Below are positions 27,040 through 41,300 of a stretch of DNA of 64,000 nucleotides, piece after piece. The DNA lies in contig WBMZ01009012.1 of NCBI GenBank assembly GCA_013400975.1, positions 209,140-273,139 on the forward strand, in the 5' to 3' direction. The notes beneath the pieces are model-generated. The model was not told where the DNA came from. It worked only from the letters and a program-made list of their open reading frames with translations, and made no database searches. Source of the stretch: Atrichornis clamosus. Taxonomy: Eukaryota; Chordata; Aves; Passeriformes; Menuridae. The translations under genes were made by a program, and so were the position numbers. Each line of letters opens with the position of its first letter. Position 1 is the first letter of the stretch.

Positions 27040-29003
27040 CCTTTGCCTCTGATGCCTTATTGCAGTCTCATCCAGGGACTTTCTTGCTTTTTTTTTTTTC
27101 TTTTCTCTCCTTAAATACATGTTCTGATAGAAAATATGCTGGACTACAAGGACAGTTTCATGTTGCTGTGGAAACCATTACTTTAAAACAAAATGACCTA
27201 TTAGCGAGCATCCACATTTAACATGCAAGCCAACCCTCTAGGTTCCAGAAAAGTTTCTCTCTGTAGTGTGAAAAAGAAAATGTATAAATCAGCCGTGAGA
27301 GAATGAAAGCGAAGGTCAGGGCAGTTCCCAGGAACTCTCCCTGGTTACAAACATGAAGGGAGTTTGCAAAAAGTTGGAATAAAATTAATCTAAACAGATG
27401 TTAATGTAACTGACATTGGAAACTGGCCCTGAACGCATCTCTATGGAGATATCATACTTCTAGGTTAAATATGAAAAAAATGTCCTTTTATAATTATCCT
27501 CTTATTGTTAGGCAGCAGATCTTACCACAAAACATTTGATGGTTGTCACTGACAAGAAGGTTTTATCCTTCTCACATGATGTGACACAATCTCTGGCCCC
27601 AGACTCAGAATATATCAGCCGATGTCAACACTTTCTCCTTCCATGTTCTAAATATTGCTGATCAGGCCAAGTTTCATTTCACTGAAAAGGCCACTTTCTT
27701 TCCTAGCTGTGTGGAAGAGAGAAACTTGTTAGGGTTCAGACGTGGTACCTGCGTCTCCGTCAGTTTAGACTGCAACCTCTGCAGTTTTCAGCTGAAAACT
27801 TCCCTAGATCACAAGGAAGCAAGGCAGAGAAATGTGCTTTTGCTGTTGGGGTACAAACTCCCAGGGTGCTCTTAACCTCACTGCCATCTCTCTGCTGACT
27901 GCCCCTTGCTCGGGAGCACTCTGCCAAAAGAGGTACTCCTGGAAAGAGCTGCAAGAGTGAAAGCAGAAATCCTTACAAACATTTTGCTGAACTAAAATAC
28001 TGAATTTCAAGACGTCATGCCCATTCCCTTTGAATCAGCCTTGCAAAAGTGCTGAGTTAATGATAAACACTTAATTAGGATAAACATTTTTTTGGGTTGC
28101 AGCCAAAACAGAACTCTGCCATTGTAACTGTATTAGGTGCAAATGATCCAACAGAGGATATGAACCACTGGCTTCTGTCTTCTCTGCTCCTATCTAATGT
28201 ACTTAGTATCCATTACAGGGTATTCAGGCCGTGCTTATTTGTTTTTGTTCAGTGTCTTTCTGCATACACATTCAAACACATATTTTGTCTATATCCCTTT
28301 TTTTATCACCTAGTCTAAACCAAAACATCTCCAGGAAAAATCAGCAAATACTTTCCATGTGTATGAAGTTACCTGTCGTAGGTAGTTTTTCCACATGAAT
28401 TTCACTTTATTCCTGTCCTCAGAGTTCCTCCTTTACATGTCCTCCTCCATCTATCTTCCTTACCTAGTGATTCATTCCTGCACAGGAGTTACTGACACTA
28501 TGCTAACAGAATATTATTTTTTTTCACTTAAGATGTGAAAAATATTGTGCTCCTTCTCATGAAAAGACTTTTTGAAAATACAGAAGACTAAGCTAAGGCA
28601 TTCAAAGATGATGGCCCTAGAATGCACTGGCTACATTGAAGAGTTAACATGGGTTTGGTTGCAGAAATGTTAGCCTGCTCTGAGAATATCTTTGACCAAA
28701 TCTGAGTATTTATTAGGTAGGAACCACAAGATCAGAAAATTTCAAAACACAACAAAACATTTGAAATGGCAAGATGTTTTAACAGGAAATCCCTTTGGTG
28801 GATAGATGACATCCAATTCTAATTTATTATTCAATTAAGCTCTTTATTTTGGACCAAACATAAAATGTGATTTCACTCAGGGAATCTGAAGTTGGTCCCT
28901 TTGAGAGCACATTCTGCTCTTGGCGAAAACAAACAAGAGGGAGGAAAAGCCAGATAGTGCAAAATGTTGTGGTTTTTTTCCAGAATCAAAGCTGTTGGTC
29001 AGT

Positions 29004-29030
29004 CAGGTCAGATACTCCAGGTCAGATACC
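29004..29030. repeat. 14-bp-period tandem duplication
   Basis: CAGGTCAGATAC starts at 29,004 and again at 29,018, giving two near-identical units back to back. AGGTCA is a nuclear-receptor half-site, and here two copies lie in direct orientation with 8 bases between them. That spacing is not a classical DR1-DR5 element, so I read it as a simple duplication. Confidence 0.65.
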
Positions 29031-29160
29031 CCAAGCAAAAAGGTGAGACACAGTTGCTTTTGCTTTAGATCCCATGGGACATTATCTGGGTGTAACCAAA
29101 TCCCTTTCCTTCACTGTGAATGCTGCATATCCCAGTACATCTCTAAAAATATGGCAAAAT

Positions 29161-29272
29161 GGGGAAAGAGAGCCACAGGGCTCAGCAGGGAAAGAGCAGG
29201 GAGAGAAGGAGGGAGAAGGTGGAAGAAGGCAGATGTGGGGTGTGAGGACAGGAAGGGGCACAAGAGGCAGAG
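29161..29272. repeat. Purine-rich tract
   Basis: About 110 bases strongly biased to G and A on the plus strand, with several GGG runs. The bias removes stop codons and explains the overlapping open frames on both strands here (28920-29291 and 29082-29459). It may adopt triplex or loose quadruplex structure; there is no sign of a real protein. Confidence 0.55.
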
Positions 29273-31303
29273 TGCTGTCCCAGGCACTTAAGCTTGGTCT
29301 GGTCCCATGGGATGGGTGAAGGGGCCTCCTGGCTGGACTAGTCTGGATCATCCGGTGACTGAGGCTTACTAATAAAGGGAAGAGTCTCCATGGCAAAGAA
29401 GGCCTTCCACTGGGGAATTCCCCAAACATCTGCTCTGCCCAAAGCTTCCCTTTTCTCAAGATGCCAAAAAAAGTAGGGAGGGGGGAAGGGAAACACAGAC
29501 TTTCATTATTTCAGTCACCATTTAGGACTGAAATGCAATATACAAATTTTGTTCTAATTTTCATTTCCCACACTCTTTTTTCTTTGCCATATAGGAACTT
29601 TGGGCTCTGGTGCTGCCAATAGTCTTCCTCATTTCAGTTTTCCAACCGCCCCCATCCACTCTGGTATAATTCATTGCTATAAGTAGCATAACGCTTAAAA
29701 CTGTCCCCTACTTTCCTCCTCTGTGTTCCCAGTTTGTCCAGACATGGGAGGATTTTGGACTGGTGAGTCTGGAGTGGCTCCATTCCCCCCACTGCCCGCC
29801 CAGCAGCCTGGGGCAGGTAAAATACATGTACCTAAGCCTGAAGACATCCTTTTTCTCTGTGCAGGCATCTGTGCAGAAAAAGTAGACAGATCTACACAGA
29901 AAAGGCAACAAAAAACAAATTTAGCTGGGTAAGCCTTACTTCTAGTTCCAAAGCACTGGTACAAATACTTCATGTAGTTGCAGTTTACCCTTGTTTAATA
30001 AAGAGAAGAGAAAATCTCTTCTTTGATGAATCCAGCACAGATGTTGCCTGAAACTACACTAAAATCCTCGCCATGTGACATTCTCACTAAGTACCCTTCT
30101 TCACAACAGCACAGGCCAGCTCCACACAAGAGTGTGTTGGAAGACCTAAGTGCCTTCCTTTTGCTTGGTGTTTAAACCAGAAACTTCAGTCTGTGCAACT
30201 GCCCTGTATGGAAATAAGGGCCATGGTTCTCATGGATGTCCAGAATATTATAGACTAAAGAAATACGAACATTTATTTCCAGTAAACAGGTCTTCATTTA
30301 AAAAGATTGCATGACTATTATAAATTTAAGAAAAGAAAGATCTGAATTATATGTTGAATTAATCCTCTGGAGACAGTAGTCTTAACAATACATGTGTTCA
30401 ATGTTCTTATTCCAGAAATTACAGTACAAAGTGACCACTTGAGGCAAAACTAAATCCCTGTTGGCAAATGGACAGCATTTGTTCCCTAGATAAACGAGTT
30501 GTACATTTCATTTGCCAAAATTTTCTGGTGGGCCAAAAAAAGGCATTTTTGAAGTAATTCAGTTTTGGAAAAGAGAAGTACTTAAAAAACATAATTCTTT
30601 CATGGAAAACATTAACCCCAAAATTTGAAGCAGGTGAAGGATGGGCAGAAGTGATGCCATTATTCATACTGTATTTTACTGGAATTTCAGGGATCTTTGT
30701 GTGATAGATTCTGAGGCACATCAAGTATGCTGCTGTGACTTGGCTTTAGGTCAGCAGCTGATCCTCTCTTCATACTCAGGACAGTTCTCCTCCCTTTTTG
30801 CTGTAAGGCTCCAAGGGAAATCCTGGCCATCCACAGAGCCCTGCAGTAGCATCCCTGCCCCCCTAAAGGGGAGTTTCCTGCCCAAGCCCTGGAAGGCAAA
30901 TACTAACAAAATCTGAGCTGGAAAGAACAATGGTACTGGGATTTGTTTCAGGTTTTTCTTGACTTCAGTAGCAAAGTCCAGGCCTGGGAAGCACAGGGAT
31001 AGGACCCCCTACAGGTAAGAGAGTCTGAAGCAAGGGGAGTAAAACAAGAGACTGAACGTGATCCTAATGCTAGCACAAAACACAGCACAACAGGGCAGAA
31101 ATTTGACTATTTTTCCTATTACTATTTGATTGATAAGGGGTGACTAAAAAGGACTTTACAGATTTTTATTTATTTATTTTTACTTTTTCAATCTGAAGAA
31201 TTTTCTTTAGGCCATGATTTACCACTGAGAATATGCTGAGATTACTGTTTTTGATGGTTATTTTATATCCCTGTAACTCCCAAATGTGCCTCCTTGCTTT
31301 CAG

Positions 31304-31382
31304 GGGGATGGCAATACTGACCTACAAGAGGAACAAGAAGAGAGCACAGAGAAATCTGAACAATATTTTACTTCTTGCATGG
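31304..31382 (+). other. Weak candidate internal micro-exon
   Basis: A pyrimidine-rich run ending in CAG at 31,301-31,303 precedes 79 bases that are open in one frame. The translation is acidic and hydrophilic (GDGNTDLQEEQEESTEKSEQ then six more residues), followed by GGTAATT, a mediocre donor with GT at 31,383-31,384. The open frame extends only from about 31,277 to 31,420 between stops. Acceptor, donor and codon pattern are each compatible with an exon, but such combinations arise often by chance in 64 kb. I do not recognise the peptide. Confidence 0.1.
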
Positions 31383-32970
31383 GTAATTTATTTGCTAAAA
31401 AAGTAATAATTTCATGTTGACCAAAATGAACAGAGGGTTTTTAGATAAGGATTTTAAATTAATTATTCCAGTGTCTCCTTAAAGCAAAATATTTTTATGT
31501 TCTCAATTTGAAAAGTTTGAAATGAAAGGGAATTTTTATTTCAAGTTACATCAAAGTTGGCCTGACATAAAACCAGGGATGTCAAAGAGCACTCCTGTTT
31601 TACCGGGGAAAAAATGAAAGCATGTCTTTACGGTACAGAAACTCAAATTTCTTTTGAATTATGAGCTTCTACTGAATCAAAAGAAAAAAAAAGTAGGAAT
31701 TTTGAGAGCAACATTTTATTTTATATAGAACAATGAAGGTAGAATGCCAAGGAACATTATGTTTGTCTATTTCTTTCAGTGCAAATTATAGTTACATTAA
31801 ATGTTTATTAATAATTTCAACAGTGTGAAAAAAAAACCCAAGCAAAAATTATAATCTTCTATACTTCCCCAATCTTTCCCCAGACATTAAAATAACTGCT
31901 ACACCACAAAGTTCAAGTCAAAAACATATTTATTTATGGTCATTTTCCTATGCCGTTTCCTATGACTGTAGATGTTGAGTTACTCTACAACAGAATATTT
32001 TCCTTTCAAAAAATGAGAACTAGGGGGCCTTTGCTAAACAAAACTCTCTTCCTAAAATATTCTCTAATGACATGGGAGAAAGGGCTTTTTTTCAAGTGGC
32101 CACTTTGTAAAACTTAAAATTTTGAGGGAACAGATAATAAAACCCAGTTTTAACTAGGGTCTAATGGCCCCTTGCTGGCTGTAGGAGAATTGGTTCAATT
32201 ACACTGTGACCAGTGTCATTGCATATCAATAGCTGCAGCCTCTAATAATGCCAATAAACCATTTCTTTTGTTTCCTTTGTTGAACTGTTTGGCTTGAAGC
32301 TATAAATTGGGGACAACAGCACCAAGTGTCATATCACACTTTGTGAAACCATTATGGGGCACAGAACATTTTGGGGTTTTAAGTGTTCATCTCTAGAAGG
32401 GGCCTCTCCCTACACAGGACCACATCTCCTCACTTGCCTGTTGTTCTTGCTGTTCAGACTGCAAGAAAAGGCAGAATTAAAAGATTACCAACTTTAGATG
32501 CAAATGGAATATACGCCTTTTCTGCTGTCAGTCTGTCTAAATATAGCACTTGGGTTTCAAACTGACCTTATACTGTGGCTTCTTCTTAAATAATCAGTTA
32601 ATTAAAAGGTGACGTATCACAAACACCAAAACTTTAAATAACTTTAGTCGCCTAAAAAAAGGAACAGATAGCTTTTCCTCGGGGGAAAAGTACTAGTAGC
32701 TTACTGAGAAAGCTTAACCTCCAAGGCCAGTCTAGCTAACTACGGCCTTAGGGACTAATCCTTGTAAAGTCCATCTGGAGAATGTCCTAATTCCACTGCC
32801 TGCTCTTCACAATCAGCCTTCTGCTTTTTCCCCACCCTTGCATCCGTTTAGTGTCCTCATTTGCTTTCTAATGACTTTCTAAAGTGAACTCAGATCTGGT
32901 TTCTTTCCCAGATGACCTTTAGCTGGCTTTCCTTTCCATTCTTCCCTACTTCATGGCAATATGAGCTGCG

Positions 32971-32992
32971 ATGCTCATATCAATATGAGCAT
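32971..32992. repeat. Perfect 10-bp inverted repeat with 2-base centre
   Basis: ATGCTCATAT at 32,971-32,980 is followed by CA and then ATATGAGCAT, its exact reverse complement. The flanks repeat pieces of the same motif: AATATGAGC just upstream near 32,959 and ATCATATCAATA just downstream. It could form a short hairpin or cruciform, or bind a dimeric factor. Confidence 0.85.
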
Positions 32993-35900
32993 CATATCAA
33001 TACCATATGTTCCAGACACAGAGCAGCAACAAAGGTAACCAGCAACAAAGCTGAGCCGTGCGAAAACACACCTATAACTTCCCAAAAGAGTAGATGGAGC
33101 TGAGTAGACATCTGAGCCACTTCTGCACTTTGAAACAAGTAAAGTTGATGAAAGATTCTAGCCCTGGCAGACAAGGCCAATTCTTCCAGTGTAGTTTCCT
33201 GTGGAGTTCGATGCTTTTCCAAACTTTCGATAACACAACATGGTGGTGTTGAGGCAGTGACTCTTCTGGACAAGGTCGTGTGCTGAAGCAACAGTTTCAA
33301 ATATTTCTACCAGCCTGATTCTTAAATACTGCAAGTACTGTGAAACCCTTGTTCTTCTTGGAATCAGTCATCAGAGCTGTCATGCAATTACCACAAAGCT
33401 ACTTTCATTTGAAGAGAAATGCAGCAGTAATAGCCTGATTTCTGGTATTGTGTTTATTGTTTCACCTTCAGAGTATGAGCAGAGTTTCTTAATTGCAGCC
33501 TCTAATTCAGGGGTTTTCATCCTTTTCCATACTCCTAAATTTTATTCCTAAGACAAGAATGGAGATGGGGCAGAGTGCACCCCTGCATAGCACATGTAGA
33601 GCCTGCTTGTCTTAGGCTCTGTGCCTCACACATCCCAGGAAGCCCCGGGGAAGAAATCTGAGGATCTCTAGCAGTATGTGGACCAACAGCCGAAAACCAG
33701 GAAGCCAGAAGTTCTCACAGAAGGAAGTGAAAATACTGCAGTGTTGTAATCACTGTAACGTTACATGTACCAGAACATAAAGGCAAATGAGACAGTTCGT
33801 CCCTGTTGTAATTTCTTGTTACACTCCAGTTTTCAAGTGCAAACTCTTTAAGCAATTAAGTCTTGCAGTTAAAAGAGCTTGTTGAAGGAGCCTTGTGGTA
33901 GCTTTAATTCTCTCACGTCCTGACACACTGACCTGAAATGCTCAATTCCCTTTACAGCATCAGGCTTCTTACTAACAGGGAAATCTTTGATAGCGAGGCC
34001 TTGACAACCTGACAATACCATAGAAGTGAAAAACTCCTTGGGTAAAAATAAGTTGGGTTAAACAGATACACTATGCTAACAGCTAAGTACCTGTTTACAC
34101 TTATTAGTCACCTCATTAAAAGTCTTACTCTAAATAACATTCCATTTATATTTGTTAAACCCATTTCACAGGAAGCTTAACTAAAAAGGAAAGAGGTTAA
34201 GGGCCAGATTTTAACCTCTGCATAAGTAGGTGGCTAATCACGGCTTCAGACACGCGTGGTGGAGGGGGAGGCCCTGAACCAGGGCAGGCCTAAAAGGTAC
34301 ACGCAGGCATAATCGCTTCTCCAATGCTTGAGCTTGAGCCATGTTGTGGGAGAAAGAGGAACTAGCAGAATTGGTAATACCTTTTATTGCTCTGGGAATA
34401 ATGCTTTTCTCTTTATGGGGAGGCTTTTAAATTATCTCTCCATACAGCATATTAACAACCTTGTTTTTTTCTGAGTGCTGGTCCACATATGTGGTGTGCC
34501 TGCAGATGCCGTGTGAGTTGTTCCAGCTCCCCTCAGCCCTGCCAGGTCTCTCCAGTCCTGACTTGCACACTGTCCTGCTCCTCTTCCTTTCACAGCAGAG
34601 GTTACCAGCTGTGGGACGTGCCCTTATATTCTAGGCCCTATGATGCTATTGACAAATTTACTTTTCTGTGTAACTTGAGAGAGGAATAAAAGGCAAAATC
34701 TCAGCTAGCACAGATCCACATGACCCATTTGTGATGGGGAAGGTTCATCAAATTGTGCAGAACAATGTTGATTGCTATCAAATAGGAATTTGACTCTCAA
34801 AACCCAGGCACTGGTAGAGACAACCAGCCCTTCCCAAGCCCTGGTCTACACCCACCACACTGAAAGCCCTCGTTTAGATGCCATCAAAACCTTAAAAGGT
34901 CTTTACTGGCCTAAAGGTTTTGGGCTTTTTAGCTTCAGGCCTGTGTGAAATGCCAGGGTTGTCCTGACAAGGAAAGCTGAAGAACCTTTTGCCTACCCCA
35001 AAAAGTGAGGCAAGTTGACTTCCCAAATAGGAGGTAATGTGGCAGGATCAGGAAGGAAGAGCTCTAGGTTCTTGACCCTGCTCTCAGGGCTACTTCATGC
35101 TCACGTTAGGAAGACACTGGGGCGAGGGCCCTTACAGCCACCCACAGCACTGAAGCGGGACAGCTCACCGCTCCTGCAGAGTTGCAAATGAAAAGGGCCT
35201 TTCTTGGCCAGGTGCATGGGTCATCACAGGATGGTTTACACCTTGCACAGCGTCAGAGCCAGAGCAAGGGAAGCCAGACACCCTCAAGTTAGATGCTGGA
35301 GGATCACAAACCATGATGCACAAGCTGTCCCCTTGGCTAACTCCAGGCAGCTAGGGGCAGGGTATCAGCAGGAGGTGAAACCTACTCTGAAATGCTGAAT
35401 TCTCCTCAAGGACTCAACAGGCATCACAAAGCCCTCACCTGGGGTTTGGGGCTCTGTTTGGGAAGCCAGACACCAGCAGGTGTTTAACCTGTAGGCAACT
35501 GTGCTCTCTATTGGATTGGGCCTGTCAAATCAAAGCTGGAATGTTATTTGTGTTTGTGCTTCCCTCGGCTGTGTGTGCAAGAGAGCAGAAAAGTGAGCTA
35601 TGTAGGTATCCTCTCTCCTTGCCTAAGCACAGCCGAAATAATTACCAGATGGTGATGAAAGTGACCCACGAGACAATAAAATTATTGTCACAAAGGTAAA
35701 GGGATAATAGCAACAGTCTTCATTAAAGAAAAAGAAGCCTTCTAATTTTCTGTACAGGGACTAGTTTCTCTTGCTGGAGATAATACCTGTAGGAATAGAA
35801 GAATCCTAATGTTCCCTTGTTCCCTTCTTAAATATTTTGAAATGTGTTACTGGAAACTTACTTTGAACACATATCAAGACCACTCATAAGGGGTATGAAT

Positions 35901-38290
35901 CACTCCGATTTACCAGAACAAAGACAAGATGTTTGCTTTTATTTTCAATGTAGTAGTTTCTACTGGATTTAGCTGATTTACCTCCAGGTTGCATGATAGA
36001 CATACTGAAAAATGATGTAAGGCTTCATATAAGCTGAAAAATTATTCAATGAAGAGTCCAAGTTAATAATATAAGATATAAATTTTTTCAGCAGGTTTTT
36101 AAGTGGGAGAAACATATTTAAATAACTGTAAATGTACAGTTATGCTGTATTATTTCCAATCACTCATTTAATCTTCTGAAACATCTTAAGTATATGTGAG
36201 ATGAGGTGGTGACTTCCTAATTTTCTGACTGAGCTCTTCTTGTGTGACATTGCCTGACTGGAGTTCTGTGGATGCCAGGAGACAGGTGGAGCCTGAGCTG
36301 CACCGAGGAGGCAATGGAAGCCCCAGCCACAGGATCCCACAGTGCAGTGTGTGTTCAGAGGACATCAGCTGAGCGAGTCCAAAGATTGTGTCTTCAGGAA
36401 ACACAGCAACATCTCTCTTTTTAGAAATATCTTCTTACCAGAAAAGAAATAACTTGGACCAAATAGCCTCCCTTATTCCGCTAATTGGCCCTTAGTCTCC
36501 AAAGTATGAGAGGAAAAAAGAGGGAAATTTACTGGTGAAGTCATGGGAAGATGGAAACCTCTTTTAGTTTGACTTCGAATAGGGAGAATTCAGCAGAGAT
36601 TGTGTTGTTGCTGCTGGTTTTATGTAGAGCATACTCAGGTTCTAACAAGATTATAAAACCCAGATAGGGTGCCTAGATAATCAGACAGTCAGACTGAGCT
36701 TATTTGTTTTCTTTTTTTTTTTCTTTTTGTTGACTTGAAGCCAAAGATCCAAGAAAAGATCTCCACAAAGCCACAGAAGTCTGTAAATGGTATTTTCTCA
36801 CATAAAGTTGTCTGAGAGGCTGAGGAAGATGAAGAGAACCTAAACCAGTACTTTTAGTGCTTTTTTAATAAAGAAGCATTTGTTGTACATTCTCCATTCA
36901 ATGTACATGCAGATCAGCCTTAATAACATGTTATATTTATAACTTTCAAAGAAGGAAATATTTCAGAGAAAGGATAAGGTAAATCTGAGGAGACTTAAAC
37001 AAATATTTTCACACCATCTTGCTTTCTTCCAAAAGTTTGTTGAAGACACCGGATTTTATCATTTAAATCACATTTATAGAAGTTGACAGATTTAAATTCT
37101 GATGTGGTTCTGTTTCTTAGTCCAAGGATTCATATACCTCTGTGTCACACAAGCATCTCTTTAGTTGCCGAATCTTGACTGTGCAGATTGGGCAAAGTTT
37201 CAGGCTTTTGTTTAAATTTTCCTGTAAGAATTAGGTCAGTTTTAATCTTCACATTTTAATAACTTCCTTTTCAACTGAAATTTAAATTGCTGAGAAGGGG
37301 AGAGGAATATTCCCATAATGATCTCATTTGAATAACCTGAGAAAAATAACATGCGTATCAGTTGGTGCAGGTAAGCAGGATGCAGTTGAGCAGCCACAGT
37401 CAAGTGAGTAGTCTCATTTCATCCCACCAGGCTAAATCTGACTTGCCTTGGATTTAAGGTTAGGATGAGTAGGATTGTTGATACTGGGTAATTCAGATCA
37501 TCCCTGTGCTAGGCATGGGAATGGACAGTGCACCCCTGTGATGAATCCCCACTTGACAGCGAAAAAGGGGTGGGGAGTTGGCCACCCCTGTGGCTCCAGG
37601 CACAAGTACACTGCCTGTGCAAGAGATGGAGGACAGAAGAATTCCCAAAAGAGATACAGTAGGTGCATTCTGCTAATTCCTGAGACCTGTAACACAGGCT
37701 GTGAAGTATTCAGTCATGTTTCCTTACGGAAAATGCTACATGGAAAGTTACTGGCAATAGATATGCTAACAAGTTATATATGGCTCAATGAGGGAACTTT
37801 CCTCCCAAACTAGTTCTCTGAGATCCTTCTGAAGCAACAAACCTGTCAAAGAAGTTAAGACCATCTAACTCTTATCACACTGCAAGGAACCAGGTACTCA
37901 GTGCCTGAGGAAGCAGAAAGGTGGACACAGCAAGGACAGAAGGAGCAGTGGAGAAGGGAGGAAGGTGGACCCATCCCCAGCTCTCAATCTAGCAGTGGCT
38001 TGTCATTAGACTGGGAGCTCATAGTCTGTAACACCTGTAAAGAGCTCCAGAAAAACACTAAAAGGAGAATTTCTGCCTGTATTAACTGTTCACTTTTCAA
38101 TGGCCTTCCCTCCTGCCAGTGCGGAGCTTCCACTGCCTCACCTGTAATGACTGACCCCCTGAGGGGTGCAGGGTCCTCTCCCACAACACGGAGTTGCAAC
38201 AGAAATCCAAGTAGCTGCAGCAGTTTGCATCTAAGGAAGGTTGTCTTCATCCTTGTCCCACTCTTGACTAGAGAGGAGCCCCACTAAAAC

Positions 38291-38324
38291 TGATAATTAA
38301 ACCTTGATTGATAATTAAGCCTTG
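38291..38324. repeat. 18-bp-period tandem duplication
   Basis: TGATAATTAAACCTTG at 38,291-38,306 recurs with one change at 38,309-38,324. It is followed by a short GGCA repeat. Each copy contains a TAATTA-like homeodomain core (ATAATTAA). Confidence 0.75.
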
Positions 38325-41300
38325 GCAGGCAGGCAGGTGAACCACCATTTCTTTTCATAAAGGACATGACTTTGTTTTAATAAATGCTAAGCAAATTTCA
38401 CAAATTACTCAATCAAAATTATATTATAGAGGTCTCTAATACCATGAATGCACTTTTAGGCTCAAAAATTATACGTAAGGTTTCTTAGTGCAGAGTGTGT
38501 TTACCTTTTTCCCAGGAAGTTGGTGCTGACAATCGGTTTCTTGCACAAGATACAGTGTCACAGAGTGCAAATGGTGCAGATCAGGAAAGGTAGCCTAGTG
38601 TCTAACCCACTCTTTGAGTCCATCTTTCATCCATGATAGCCAGTGTATCCCTGGATCAGTTCCATCTGGTTTTGCCTTTCCTTAGACCCTATATGGTTCA
38701 GAAACAGAGTTTTGGCCATTTGGAATCAGAGTGGTCTGATCTGCTCTCCTGGGATGTATAGTGGTGCCATGAAAGGCACTAGAAACAGAAGTGCACAACC
38801 ATTCCCTGCCTCAGAGTGATGCAAAACTGCTTTAGAGACAGGACTGCAGCAGATTAGAGCTATGAGTCTTGTACTTTAGCAGTCTGTGCTGCTGGCAGCC
38901 TCAGCCCTTTCAAAGCATTCCCATCTACCACTGTTTTGCCAGGTGTCTTCCCAGGTGCCCCTCGCATGCTGCTCTACAAGACAGCATGGTGATCAGGGAG
39001 ACTGCCTTTGCACACACCTTGATGACCCTTTTGTGAGTTCCTGCACTCACTCCACTGCCTCACCAACTTATCCCACCCAGACACAACATTCTAAGAGCTC
39101 TCCTCACCAGAAGGAGGCAAGGAGCATCAGTGGGCCGTCACATGCTGTGAGCTACTTCTGTGTCCCTGGGAAATTTAGCAGTCAGGGACTGTAGGACCTG
39201 TTTCCAATGCCTGGCCCTGCCACAACTCCTTGCAGGATACCTTGGTCAGCAGTTTTCAACACACTGTCTCTCCTCCATATCTCTGTTTATAATTTTTGCC
39301 ACTTGTGATCACTTAACTTTTTTTCCTCTCCCATGTCTTCTCTTCACCTCTCCTCCCTCTGTGCATATTTTGTTTTGTTGGGGTTTTCTGTTTGTTTGGT
39401 TTGGGGTTTTTATATTTTTTCTTGTTTTTTGGTTTTAGCTTCTGTTCGGGATGGGCTGCTTCCCATACCTATAGTGAAAAAACCTCTGGGGACAGGGGCC
39501 AAAAGCAGATAATTTTGGAGGGGTACAAAACAAGGGAAAATACAGCAATGTTTTCCTGGTACATTTTCCCAACCATAACACTCTCCTAGCCTCCAGCAAC
39601 TTACAGGTCGGAGATGTAAGCAAACATTTTCTTCAGAAACATTGTTCATCAGAATTCTTCTTCTGTAGTAAGCCACAACGGAGGTTGTTGTATTATCTCC
39701 CATAAATAAACTAATATTAAAAGTTATGTCTGGCTATGGCAAACGTTACTGGGTGAACAAGGCATGCTGCACCATGCCCATAAATGAGAGAGAGCACTGA
39801 TGTCCTTGGAGAGAGAACAGAACTTTTATAAAGCCACGGAGGTTCTTGTAACAAGCTTCATTACAAATGCAGACCGTCTGCCCATAAACCAAAAGTCAGT
39901 TCCTGCCAATTTCCTTGTACACTTCTAGTTCCTGGTACCTTATGAACTGGGGCTGGGTTTCCTTTCAGTAATGAAATGGAAAATGAAAGAGCATGAAGGG
40001 GCAGCAGTGGCATGCTCTAAGAGAGATACATATGAAGAGTAAAAATCTTACCTTCTTGAAGTTAGCAGGATATTAACACTGACTTTGTGGGGCCAGAGTT
40101 TCACTCAGATCTGTACAAGCTGCCAGGCAATCTCATCAGTCTTTGGAAAGTGCTGCTACTCTTGTTATTTGTAGTATTTTCAGCAATTTTAATGACATTA
40201 AGCCCTAGGGGGCGAAGCCCCAGGAAACAGAAGGATGCAGACAGCCTGAGTGATAGTATCATGAGTCCTGTTAACTCTCCTTGCATAAATCAATACCCTC
40301 AACTGCTCCATGCAGAGCTGCAATGAAAGGAACAATACAGAGCTACCACTGGGACCCTGAAAGTTTTTGAGGGAAAACAAGCAAAGATCAGCCACAAACA
40401 AAATGTTCTGACCAGATTACCTTTTTTTTTCTTGTCTTCTCTATCCTGGGAAGTGCTGAAAATTCACCACTGAGCTTCCACTCACTTTCTGGATCAGATA
40501 CAACAATTTATCTTATTTACATTTTTGCTATTTCCATAACACCTAGTCTAATCACGGTTTGTTAAAGAATTGTGGGCACACTATATGCAGGTGCCTAAAT
40601 CCAGCATAAATATTTACAGCAGTGTTGCCACTTAAGAGTTTTCACATGTGGCCTTTTTAGGCAGTAATTTATGTGTGTTTTAACTCTTCTGATGCATTAG
40701 AGCATGCAGGTGAAATTTCTCTTTAAAAGTGCAAACAGTGACATCAAGTATTGCCTAATAGCTAGAATATGCTTCATGTAATACCCATGCTGATTTGGGA
40801 TCTAATCCTTCAAGTATGCTACGTCTGGCCCTAATAATGTCTTCTTTAGATTTCCATAGCCTAACATATACGCTGCTTTCTTTTACAGTCTATTTTTTTG
40901 AAAGTCCTCCCATTTGTCCCGCTTCATTCGTTGGCAAAAGACTCAACTGAACCAAATGGCAAAGGAAGCAAGCAGAAATCTGCAAGGGGAGTTTATAAAA
41001 GCACCCTAATCTTTTTAAAAACTAGTTTCTAAAAATACATGCAGCATTTATTGTGTGAATAGAGGTTTGTGAAGGACCTGAGTCCTTTTATTAACTAAAT
41101 TCAAGAAAGAATTCAACAAAAACACTCCTGAAGTTTAAAGAAGTGAAGATGGTGATGGCAGAGAGTAATGTTCAGATCCGTGGAATCCACTTATTAATTT
41201 TGTCAGACTGAAAACAATGGTTAACAGTTTTCAAAATAGCTGAACAATGTCAGCAAACATTTGCTTTGACTGAACTGAGACCTTCCCTTGCCCTAAGATC

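Noticed and set aside
34140..34260. Possible second MIR-like or other old repeat (words resembling 'cagagaggttaag' and 'gggccagattt')
   Set aside because: The matching words are too few and not in a consistent order to call an element.
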